A stretch of DNA of 64,000 nucleotides, taken from Fulvia fulva. Its lineage: Eukaryota > Ascomycota > Dothideomycetes > Mycosphaerellales > Mycosphaerellaceae. The position numbers and the translations under genes are program-made. Positions 22,937 to 31,715 of the stretch are shown here, piece after piece (within the stretch, counting starts at the first letter, position 1; every line of letters begins with the position of its first letter). Location of the stretch: contig NC_063012.1 in the NCBI RefSeq assembly GCF_020509005.1, positions 2,976,001-3,040,000 on the forward strand, given 5' to 3'. The notes beneath the pieces were generated by a model, which did no database searches, was not told the DNA's origin, and saw only the letters and a list, made by a program, of their open reading frames with translations.

Positions 22937-25900
22937 CAAGAACAACGTTTACCGAAAGTGAAGAGAGGAAAGAAGTTGAGGATCAATACAGCACAGCTAG
23001 ACCTGTACGACGAGACGGGCAAGGACCACGCTTGCAAACCGTTCGTCACGAATGTAAATATCGGCTCAAAGAAACTCTCTTCTTCCAATCTCACTCTCAT
23101 GGACACTGGCGCACTAGGCGAGTCTTTTATGGACTATAAACTCGCGACCTCTCTCAACCTCGAACCCCAGGAACTGAAGTACCCTCGCACCCTTGAACTC
23201 TTTGACGGCACGGAGACTACCACTGGTAAGATTACTCATGTTGTACACACGTCAATCACCCTCGGAGGCAGGCGTATGTCGATCACCAGCTTCCTTACGT
23301 CCCTACCGCATCAGAAGTTTATCCTCGGCCTCCCCTGGTTCAGACGACACCGACCTATCATCGACTGGACTTCCCTTACTGTCAGCTTCCCTCCAGAAGT
23401 TCCTCCGGCACCTCCGCCTTCTCCGCCGCCTCAGCGCGGTCCTGAGTATACCAAGATCTTCCAGGTGAACGCCGCTGCCTTCACCACTGCTGCTAAGCAG
23501 CCCAAAGCTCAAGTCTTCGCCGCCTCTCTCCGCGATATCGACATCGCCCTCGAGAAGCTCGACAAGAAGCGTACACCTACCGACCCTGCTACGAAGGTCC
23601 CTCCTTGGGCACACCACATCCTCCACGTATTCGATGCTAAAGCCGCAGACGAGCTGCCTCCTCATCGCCCTCACGACCACAAGATTGAGCTAGAAGAAGG
23701 TGCAGAGACACCGTTCGGACCGTTATATTCCATGTCCCGAGAAGAGCTTATCGTCCTCAAGAGATACCTCGAAGAGAACCTAAAGAAGGGGTTCATTCGA
23801 GCGAGCCGTTCCAGCGCTGGCAGTCCCGTCATGTTCGTCAAGAAGCCCGGCGGTGGTCTACGCTTCTGCGTAGACTACCGAGGCTTGAACGCTGTTACAA
23901 AGAAGAACCGCTACCCAATACCGTTGATTCAGGAGACGCTCGAGCGCCTCTCTAAGGCCAAGTACTTCACCAAGCTCGATGTCATCGCTGCGTTCAACAA
24001 GTTACGAATGGCAGAAGGACACGAGTATCTCACAGCCTTCCGTACTCGCTACGGGCTGTTCGAGTCGCTCGTTATGCCCTTCGGCGTTTGTAACGGGCCT
24101 AGTACCTTCCAGAACTTCATTAACGACATCCTTCAGGAGTTCCTCGATCAGTTCTGCACTGCCTACATCGACGACATCCTAGTCTACAGCGAGACCAAGG
24201 AGGAGCACCGCGAGCACGTCTGTAAGGTCCTTCAGAAGCTCGCAGACGCCGGCTTGCAGCTCGACATCGACAAGTGCGAGTTTGAGAAGACCGAAGTCAA
24301 GTTCCTTGGTTTGATCATTACCGCAGACGGCATCAAGATGGACCAAGAGAAGATCGACGCTATCGTCGAATGGGATGCTCCTACGAACGTCAAAGAGGTC
24401 CAGGGTTTCCTAGGCTTTGCCAACTTCTACCGCCGCTTCATCCACGCATTTTCGGGCGTGGTACGCCCTTTGACGAAGCTCACGCGCAAGGGTGAGAAGT
24501 TCGCCTGGACCGACGAATGCCAGGAGGCTTTTGACTTGCTCAAAGCGAAGTTTGTTGAGAACCCGCTTCTACGGCACTTCGATTTCGAACTGGAGACCCG
24601 TGTAGAGACCGACGCATCCGACGGCGTGGTGGGCGGTGTCCTGCTACAACGCCGCTCGCCTGAATCCCCCTGGTTACCTGTCGCCTTCCTCTCCAAGAAG
24701 ATGACCGCCACGGAGTGTAACTACGAGATCTACGACAAGGAGCTTCTCGCCATCGTCAAAGCTTTCGAAGAGTGGCGCCCCGAGCTCGAAGGCTCTGCTA
24801 TGCCCGTCCAAGTAAGCTCCGACCATAAGAACCTCGTCTACTTTATGAAGAGCAAGCTGCTCAATCGTCGCCAGGCCCGCTGGAGCGAGTTCCTCTCCCG
24901 GTTCAACTTCGTGATCTCGTACACGCCCGGCAAGGCCAACTCGATGGCCGACGCCCTTACCCGCCGCCCTGGTGACTCTCCAGTTGATCGAAGAGGGGGC
25001 CGGCAAATCGCAGGGCAACAAGTCATCAAAGAGCACAACCTCTCTTCCGAGCTTCGAGAGTACCTATCGAACGGCCAGCCTACGCTCGCCGCTTCCTTTG
25101 CTACTCTCGTGCTCGCTCCTGCCTACCTTGACGAGAGTGACGATGAATCCGAGCCTGAAGAATACGCCTCGGACGCTGAGGACTTGAACGACGATGAAGA
25201 GGGCTCAGTAACGACCGACGGCTCATCCGAATCAGACTTTGAGGGGTTTGATAATGAGGAGCAGCCCGAAGGCATCATGGCACGAGTACGAACAGCGTAC
25301 GATGCCGACATAGACGCCCAAGTGTTAGTTCAGGCCCTTGAATCTGGCGCGAGGACATTCCCGGGCTTCTCGCTGTCCGAGTGCGAGCTCCAGGGAGGTG
25401 TCGTCTACTTCCGTAAGAAGCTTTACGTACCGCAGCCCGAAGGCTCTAATATCCGAGCTGAGATTCTTCAAATCATCCACGACTCCGCCTCTGGGGGTCA
25501 CCCAGGCGTAGCCAAGACCCACAAGCTCCTCGCTAGGTATTACTGGTGGCCGCATTCCTGGAAGGACGTCCGCCGCTACGTGCTGAACTGCGCTGCTTGC
25601 CGAAGAGCCAAAGCTAACCGCCACCGTCCCCACGGTCTCTTGCACCCTCTCCCGGCTCCTGATCGTCCGTGGAAGCACATCACTATGGACTTTATCACCG
25701 ATCTTCCTCACGGCAAGACCTTCAGCGGCGTGAAAGCAAAGGCCCTTCTAGTGATCGTGGACCGTCACTCCAAGGACCGGTACATGATCCCGTGCTGGAG
25801 CATGACCGCAAAGGAGACTGCTCGCTTGTTCTACGAATTCGTCTGGCGCTTTCAAGGCCTCCCGGATAGCATCACCTCTGACAGAGGCACCCAGTTCATC

Positions 25901-27334
25901 TCGCACTTCTGGAAGCGTCTGTGTGCTATCCTAGGCATCAAGCATAACCTCTCGACCAGTTTTCAGCCACAGACCGACGGCCAGACCGAAATTACGAACG
26001 CTATCCTCGAGCAGGTCCTTCGTTGCTTCGTCGACTACCACCAGAAGGATTGGCCTCAGCATATCCCTGCGGTGGAGTTCGCTACTCGTAACTGGGACTC
26101 GGAGACTACTGGCTACTCTCCCTTCTATACTACGAGAGGTTACCACCCTCGTACAGGCATGGAACCAGAAGAACCTCTCCCGCCTACCGAAGACGCAAAC
26201 GAGCAAGCAGCAGACGAGTTCGCTACTATGCTCTCACAGATCCATGAAGAAGTTCACGACGAGATGGTGTACGCACAAGCAATCTACGAGGATCAAGCCA
26301 ATCGTCGTCGCCAGCCAGCTCCCGACTACCAAGTAGGCGATATGGTCTACCTCAACTCCAAGAACATCAAGACAGACCGCCCCTCCAAGAAGCTGAACTG
26401 GAAGAACCTAGGTCCTTTTGAGATCACCGAGCGTATCAGTTCACACGCCTACCGTCTAGCTCTTCCTGCGAACATAAAGATCCACGACGTCTTCCATCCC
26501 GTACGCCTTCGGCCGTCGGCTGAGGACCCATTCCCGAACCAAAACCAAGACATGCCAGGTCCTCCCGATGAAGTAGAAGTCGACGAGCCTGTTAACCTAC
26601 CTTCTGACGACTATGCCGTCCGCAAGATCCGGGGAATCCGCGTAGAGCCCAACGACGTTGAAGGACTACCGCCGATCAAGTATGAAGTCGAATGGCAAGG
26701 TTGCCCTGAGTGGGATACCTCATGGGAACCTATCCAACATATCATCTTCAATCGTCAAGCAATCGAAGAATACCACGCCCGCGCAGACGGCCCAGAAGTC
26801 AACATCGGCAGGCTCTTCGAATCTGAGCTTTTCGACGGGGCTTACCAATGGTGTATCGACCATGACATCAGGCCTAGGCCTGGTACTGAAGCTGAACATC
26901 CTCGATATGTGGAACTACTACGGCTTCGTAGGAACTCAGCTTTGTTCGGGGGGGCTACTGTCATGGTCTCCCCACAGAGTGTACAGAAGGTGGGGACAGA
27001 AGAGCCTCAGAGGGCTCAGAAGTCGTCAAGAAGTGACAGTCCAGCTTGGTGTGTGAGCGCCAAGAATCACATGCCCCGCAACATTCACTACGGGACCCAG
27101 CCCTCCAAATTCACCCCTCTACCAAACCTTGACAGATTCACTTCGGCTCGTGACTGTGTGACTCACGGCACTCCCGCGAGCACCCGCGACTGCGCTGGAC
27201 CCTGGAAGAAGCACGTGGAAGACTCGGAACGTAGGGCAGGTTGGAATAAGGTTTTGAGCAAAGCTGCTGAGCGCGGCTTCGCACGGGTTAGCCCTGTTGA
27301 TGCGGGGACACGCACTCGCGAGGGTCGCGTATAA
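22904..27334 (+). CDS. pol: Pol polyprotein: PR-RT-RNase H-IN-GPY/F-chromodomain
   Basis: Residues are counted from the GTG at 22958, the first candidate start codon in this frame; translation most likely enters by -1 frameshift. Protease: DTG at 49-51 and FILGLPW at 121. RT: LRFCVDYRGLN at 301, catalytic Asp341 (FTKLDVIAAFN) and YIDDILVYS with Asp405/406. RNase H: Asp552, Glu595, Asp622 and Asp665. An acidic linker lies at about 725-770. Integrase: zinc finger His841, His848, Cys878, Cys881; catalytic Asp911, Asp975 and Glu1011, an exact DD35E spacing. GPY/F module around 1144-1186. Chromodomain about 1218-1275. The frame continues 125 codons into the 3' LTR and stops at 27332, inside the LTR TATA box. 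All catalytic residues are present, so it is predicted functional. Confidence 0.97.
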   Translation, partial: SLGLPHRRDEDQEQRLPKVKRGKKLRINTAQLDLYDETGKDHACKPFVTNVNIGSKKLSSSNLTLMDTGALGESFMDYKLATSLNLEPQELKYPRTLELFDGTETTTGKITHVVHTSITLGGRRMSITSFLTSLPHQKFILGLPWFRRHRPIIDWTSLTVSFPPEVPPAPPPSPPPQRGPEYTKIFQVNAAAFTTAAKQPKAQVFAASLRDIDIALEKLDKKRTPTDPATKVPPWAHHILHVFDAKAADELPPHRPHDHKIELEEGAETPFGPLYSMSREELIVLKRYLEENLKKGFIRASRSSAGSPVMFVKKPGGGLRFCVDYRGLNAVTKKNRYPIPLIQETLERLSKAKYFTKLDVIAAFNKLRMAEGHEYLTAFRTRYGLFESLVMPFGVCNGPSTFQNFINDILQEFLDQFCTAYIDDILVYSETKEEHREHVCKVLQKLADAGLQLDIDKCEFEKTEVKFLGLIITADGIKMDQEKIDAIVEWDAPTNVKEVQGFLGFANFYRRFIHAFSGVVRPLTKLTRKGEKFAWTDECQEAFDLLKAKFVENPLLRHFDFELETRVETDASDGVVGGVLLQRRSPESPWLPVAFLSKKMTATECNYEIYDKELLAIVKAFEEWRPELEGSAMPVQVSSDHKNLVYFMKSKLLNRRQARWSEFLSRFNFVISYTPGKANSMADALTRRPGDSPVDRRGGRQIAGQQVIKEHNLSSELREYLSNGQPTLAASFATLVLAPAYLDESDDESEPEEYASDAEDLNDDEEGSVTTDGSSESDFEGFDNEEQPEGIMARVRTAYDADIDAQVLVQALESGARTFPGFSLSECELQGGVVYFRKKLYVPQPEGSNIRAEILQIIHDSASGGHPGVAKTHKLLARYYWWPHSWKDVRRYVLNCAACRRAKANRHRPHGLLHPLPAPDRPWKHITMDFITDLPHGKTFSGVKAKALLVIVDRHSKDRYMIPCWSMTAKETARLFYEFVWRFQGLPDSITSDRGTQFISHFWKRLCAILGIKHNLSTSFQPQTDGQTEITNAILEQVLRCFVDYHQKDWPQHIPAVEFATRNWDSETTGYSPFYTTRGYHPRTGMEPEEPLPPTEDANEQAADEFATMLSQIHEEVHDEMVYAQAIYEDQANRRRQPAPDYQVGDMVYLNSKNIKTDRPSKKLNWKNLGPFEITERISSHAYRLALPANIKIHDVFHPVRLRPSAEDPFPNQNQDMPGPPDEVEVDEPVNLPSDDYAVRKIRGIRVEPNDVEGLPPIKYEVEWQGCPEWDTSWEPIQHIIFNRQAIEEYHARADGPEVNIGRLFESELFDGAYQWCIDHDIRPRPGTEAEHPRYVELLRLRRNSALFGGATVMVSPQSVQKVGTEEPQRAQKSSRSDSPAWCVSAKNHMPRNIHYGTQPSKFTPLPNLDRFTSARDCVTHGTPASTRDCAGPWKKHVEDSERRAGWNKVLSKAAERGFARVSPVDAGTRTREGRV
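26609..26782 (+). other. Chromodomain of the intact pol (residues about 1218-1275)
   Basis: The domain shows YAVRKIRGI, KYEVEWQGC and WDTSWEP in order, the chromodomain signature. Aligned with HP1, the methyl-lysine cage positions are Tyr1219 and Trp1246. The third position, usually Tyr or Phe, is Cys1249. It would tether the pre-integration complex to methylated histone H3, if the cage still works. Confidence 0.85.
26948..26954 (+). other. Polypurine tract of the intact chromovirus
   Basis: Seven consecutive G residues end four bases before the 3' LTR (CTAC spacer). This is the expected RNase H-resistant primer site for plus-strand synthesis. It also lies within the pol frame. Confidence 0.7.
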
Positions 27335-27478
27335 ATATCTGGCCTTCCCCAGGCCTCTCTTGCTTTCTTCGTCTTTTGTTTTGTGTAGCAATTATACCAT
27401 ACCCTTTTGCATCTGCACTTCGCACCTGCATTCTCGCTTTCACCCTTGCATCTCACAGGCCAGGCTCTCGCCCTGACA
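26959..27478 (+). repeat. 3' LTR of the intact chromovirus, 520 bp
   Basis: It starts TGTCATGG at 26959, ends CCCTGACA and is followed by the second GCCGG. The only difference from the 5' LTR is T at 27393 in place of C at 21622. Its first 376 bases also encode the C-terminal end of the pol frame. Confidence 0.98.
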
Positions 27479-28560
27479 GCCGGTGACTAGCTTGTTTTCT
27501 AACCGGCCTTACGTACCTTACCTTCTAAAGTCTATTTAAGTAACTATTTCTTAACGGCTTTATTCTCCTTCTCGGCTAGTCCGTATAGCTTTCGATATAG
27601 CGGTTCTTAAGGTCTACCGGGTTTAATATAAATCTCGTAGTCGATGTCGAGTCGGTAAGGTAGGAGTCCCTCGTAGTCCTTTACTAAGAAAGTATCTATA
27701 ATGTCGTAGTATATAGGTAGGAGCTTCTCTTTAGGATTGTAGTTAAACTACTTATTTAAGAACTAATCTAGGTCATTAGCTACTATCGCGCTCAGTTTAA
27801 GGCTATTATCGTTATTGTCGTTATCCTCGCGCCCCGTAGGTATAATATAGAAGTACTCGGCCCTAGGCCGGTACGCGTATATCTCCTATACGCGCTACGA
27901 GACTTCCTAGTAATCCACCTCTTTATCTACCTCTAGAGCGGATATATTTAGCTCCGCCCCTCCGGCTATAAATCCTACTAATCCGCTAGTAAAGGGCTTT
28001 AGTCTATATTTTGTTTACTAGGTTCTATCGATATAGTTTAGAGATTATACTATTATCGATATCTTGTTATATAGATAGTGACCGAAGTAGTAGTTAGATC
28101 TAAACGCCACCTCGCTAGTTTCCTAGAAGATGTTCGGGTTATACGCGGAGAGCTACGGTAGTCTAAAGACGATATCGTATTCGAGGTCGGTAACGTAGTA
28201 TAGTATTTACTCGTAATAACCGCCGATAACTACGTCTATAAGGGCTATATATATGATCTAACGCGCTATAGCCGATCTATCTCCTAGTATTAATCGTCTA
28301 TTCTTCGTCAAAGGGATTAAGGGGGTTATATATTTACGTATAAATTTCTAATTAAGAAAGAGAGAGGTAGAGGTAGAATCTATAAGGCCGCGAGCCTTTT
28401 TATATTATATTATTACGGGTAATACTATATAAGGGTGTATAGCTAGTTATTGTTTATCTAGTATATTTACCGATATCTTAAGCTCCTTACTATAGTCCGT
28501 CTCTTATATTCTATGTCTCTTAATCTTATACTCTTTCTGTCTTAGAAAGTTCGGTTACTA
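27479..28560 (-). pseudogene. G3 pol relic, protease to start of RT
   Basis: This is the part of G3 upstream (in transcription) of the nested chromovirus, read leftwards. It should hold protease and the RT N-terminus. The sequence is collinear with G3 after removing the insert and one GCCGG, but RIP stops are dense. I could not place a protease DTG motif with confidence. Confidence 0.7.
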
Positions 28561-30797
28561 ACCGCTATCTACTACGCTTAGGTAGCGGTCGTACTATTTC
28601 CCTATTGCTATAGGTCGGTAGTAAGGGAGCTAAGGTTCGGGTTAGCGTTCGCGTTATTTCGTAGACGTAGAAGGCGGTAGTCGCCGTCGTAACTATATAT
28701 CGGGCATTCGGGGTTCGTTAATACGTACGAGTCTATACGGTAGCGGTAGTACTTACCCTACTTCTTAAGGTCCTTACGCTACTTACGGTTTAATAAAGGC
28801 AGGTTCTATAAGTAAACCGGTAGGTCCTCCTTCTTCTTTATACCTACGTATTATAGTAGTCGCTAGACGATTATAGCGGTCGTACTAGTAGCTACGGCGC
28901 CTACGGCATTACTACCGCCCTATACGCCGTTATTGTTCGAATCAGGGTTGCTACGTAGGCGCTCCTTCTATAGATATAGTCGGTCGGTCTCGTAGAAGCT
29001 CTTATCTAATACCGTATATTCCTTAATAATATCCTATATATTATATAAGCGTCTATCTACTTCCCTATCGTCGAAAGTCTTAATAAAGTACTTACGGTTT
29101 AGGCGGTTACGAAACAGCATTAGCTTAGTCTCGTCGGTCTACTCTATCTAAGTACGTAGCTTCGAGTAGCGAGCGTAGAAGGTAATAAAGGTCTCGCTCT
29201 ACTCCTACTTATAGGTAGCGATATTAACTATAGCCTTAGTTCCTTCGTTACGGGTACCGTACTAGCGCATTATCTAATCTAGTAGTTCTTTACTAGTCTT
29301 GAACTCGTTAAATAATTATTGTCTAGGTATAGGGATCCTCGGCTTAATACTTCTCTAAGGGTCACCCTATGTCTATCTATATATAAAACGTAGGCTCTCT
29401 ACCTCGGCTTAAGAAGTACGCTACTATACTAGCTATCGAAGTTAGGGTCGTTATCGTTCTTAAAGTACTTGGGTTAGGTACGCCCTTACTAACCTCGATA
29501 CCGCGTATTAGAGTACGGTCGATAGTAAATAGGCGTTCTAGAAGTTCGGTTAGGGGAGTCTATATACGGGTATTATGCGCTCGAGAGTCGCGACCGTTAT
29601 TATTGTTAGGTCGTAGACGGTTTCTATTACGTCCTTAGTCGTTATTACTATTGCCGTTATTATCGTTACTACCGCCTCCGCCGCCGCCGCCTCTACTAGT
29701 AGCTTTACGATACTTACGTATTAGCTACTCGAGTAAAGTCTCGCGCGGAGCTGAATAGGAGGGTCGGCGACTAGAGCGGCCCTTACCTCTATTCTATATA
29801 GTGTCTTTAGTAGCTTAGAGTCGAGTCTTTAGATCGTTAACCTCCTTCTATAGAGCCTAGTTCTTAGCTTCGGCACCCTATACCTTCTTCTTCTCCTTTT
29901 TATAAATCTCGCTAAATTACTTATATAGGGTTTTAGCCTCCCTATACTTCTTCTCTACCTCTTATAACTTTACTAGGTTATAATCCTTCTTACTCTTTAG
30001 GTCTACGGCTATCTTCTATATTATAGCTTCCTCGCTTCGTAGTATCTTATAGATACGGTTATACTCGGTATATAGCGTAGTATACTAGGTATTCTAGAGG
30101 TTGTTAGCTCGCTCTATTATATCGAGTTATCTACCTTTAGTGATTGCTATATTTACTACCTATAGTACGAAGTCGTAGGTAGTCTTCGGGTGTTAGGATA
30201 TAAGGGTCGTAAGGTTGTCTAGGGTGACATTCTAGTATTTAGATACGAGAATGTGTTCTACCTTGTCGAGTAATAGATATACCTCGTCTAGGTCGCCGCC
30301 TAGGTTCTCTTCGAGCTTGAACTCGAACAGTTCTATAAAGTCAATCTTACTACCTTCTTCTCGCTCGAAGGCCTTCTAGTAAGCTTTATTAATCTCTTAT
30401 TATAGCGCGACACCGGTATCTACTATAACCCGCCGGTTGTCGTCCTATATCTAACTCCGAGGAAAAGAGGAGAGGTTAAGGAAAAGGGATATACGCTACT
30501 TACCTTTACCCTTAGGCTTTAGTAGCGGTAGTATACCGCCGTTTGTCTATAAAGTTATATTGTCTAGGCTCGGGGGAGGCGTAACGATGCCTATTTCCTA
30601 ACTATCTACGAGCGCGCGACTACCTACTAATAGTATCGCCGCGTTACGTTCTCTAGGTATTTACGCGCTATACGCCTTACCGTGTTCTATATTCTAATAT
30701 AACTCTACGCGTTCTTCGAGTTCTATAGTTCTATCTATTCCTATTATTACGCGTCCCTTACCTAGATCCGCGATCTAGGTAGGGTAGTAGAATAAAC
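28561..30797 (-). pseudogene. G3 gag relic
   Basis: The region between the G3 5' LTR and pol is read on the minus strand. A degraded zinc knuckle is visible at about 28780-28690, in which the spacing of a CX2CX4HX5C motif (ending LTNPEC) is kept while early Cys codons have become Tyr. A Gly-rich segment lies near 29700-29650. A long charged region consistent with a capsid protein lies to its right. All stops are of the RIP type. Confidence 0.7.
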
Positions 30798-30981
30798 TAT
30801 AAGGGCGCGCGTACTATAGGATCCGAATAAGAGAGTTATTGTTCTACGAAGCTACGAAAGAGGAGCGCGAGGCGCGGCGAAGTTATAAAGTAAAGCTAAG
30901 CCGCGCTAACCCGATACGGAAGGTCCGCGGTTTACCCGGGCCGACGTAGCTATAGTAAGGGGTCGTAGGCGACCCGTAATA
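30798..30981 (-). repeat. G3 right LTR (5' LTR of the minus-strand element), 184 bp
   Basis: It matches 17385-17568 with 11 differences, and is followed directly by ATACG (30982-30986). Confidence 0.95.
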
Positions 30982-31715
30982 ATACGACTAACCCGGTAAA
31001 TTAGCTTAGGATCCTCGGACTATAGGTAGACCCGGCGCTACGGTAGAAGAAGTACGTATAGGTAATATTACGGAAAGCTAAATAGAATATAGTATTATAC
31101 TAGAGGCTTAGTACGTCTATATAGGGGGCGGACTTTCGGTAGTTACGACTTCTATATATAGCTATTATACGGCTAGTCCTTACCTATAGTAGCTAAGTAT
31201 AGTCCTTAGGCGAGAGGGCCTACCTATTAAAGCGACTTGTCGCGCCGTTAGCGAAGATCTAAAACTAATGCCTAAGGAAGGTTACCGGGGTATTTAAGTC
31301 GATACTAATAAGGATACTTAAGTACGAGACCGCTATACTACTAATCGACCTATATATCTAGGGACTACGGACCTCCTACTTAGGTAAGTCGGTATAGTAC
31401 CTAGTATAGAGGGTTATCGCTAGTATAGTCGTAAGGGCCCGCGAATTAGTACTACCGTATAAGAGTATTCGACCCGGAAACGAGCCGAACTACCGGGTAA
31501 GAGACGAATAGCTAGTAATATAATAGGAGGGTAAGAAAACGTTCGTAGAGTAACTATAGAAAGAGAGGTAGAATCACTAGGTTATAGGGTAAAGTAGACG
31601 CCCTTAGCTAGCGGGATAACCTAAGGAATAGTTAGCTACGAAATCTGCGGTTAAGTACCCCCTAAAGCTTATCTACTACCGCCTTACGAGGGTATAGAGT
31701 AGTATAGTAACCTAA
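30982..31715 (+). pseudogene. LINE B, continuation after the G3 insertion
   Basis: LINE B resumes exactly where it stopped at 17384, as shown by agreement with the uninterrupted LINE B copies on the minus strand near 39950 and 45770. It covers the region after the RT catalytic box and part of the C-terminal domain. It stops at about 31715, where LINE D copy 1 begins. The remaining LINE B 3' end is not found on the far side of LINE D. Confidence 0.88.

Larger units (their letters stand above)
21188..27478 (+). mobile_element. Intact, recently inserted Ty3/Gypsy chromovirus (6291 bp)
   Basis: The element carries every part needed for autonomous transposition: two 520-bp LTRs beginning TGTCATGG and ending CCCTGACA, a candidate primer-binding site, gag, a -1 frameshift site, a full pol with all catalytic residues, a G-rich polypurine tract and a perfect target duplication. 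The LTRs differ at a single base. It shows ordinary dinucleotide composition, with CpA and TpG abundant, in sharp contrast to the flanks. It lies antisense inside the RT of RIP-damaged element G3. Its chromodomain and location are consistent with targeting to heterochromatin. Confidence 0.98.
17385..30981 (-). mobile_element. RIP-mutated Ty3/Gypsy chromovirus G3, split by the intact element
   Basis: A minus-strand Gypsy element of about 7.3 kb without its insert: 184-bp LTRs at both ends, gag on the right, pol running leftwards to a chromodomain, and a purine tract next to the left LTR. It is flanked by ATACG and lies inside LINE B. The intact chromovirus (21188-27478) interrupts its RT with target duplication GCCGG. 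The two G3 LTRs differ at 11 of 184 positions, ten of them transitions. That divergence cannot be used as a simple clock because RIP acts on it. Confidence 0.95.

Noticed and set aside
22911..22961. Readthrough of the gag TAG as the way to make Pol
   Set aside because: The gag frame ends at a TGA at 22959-22961 only 16 codons later and never joins the pol frame.
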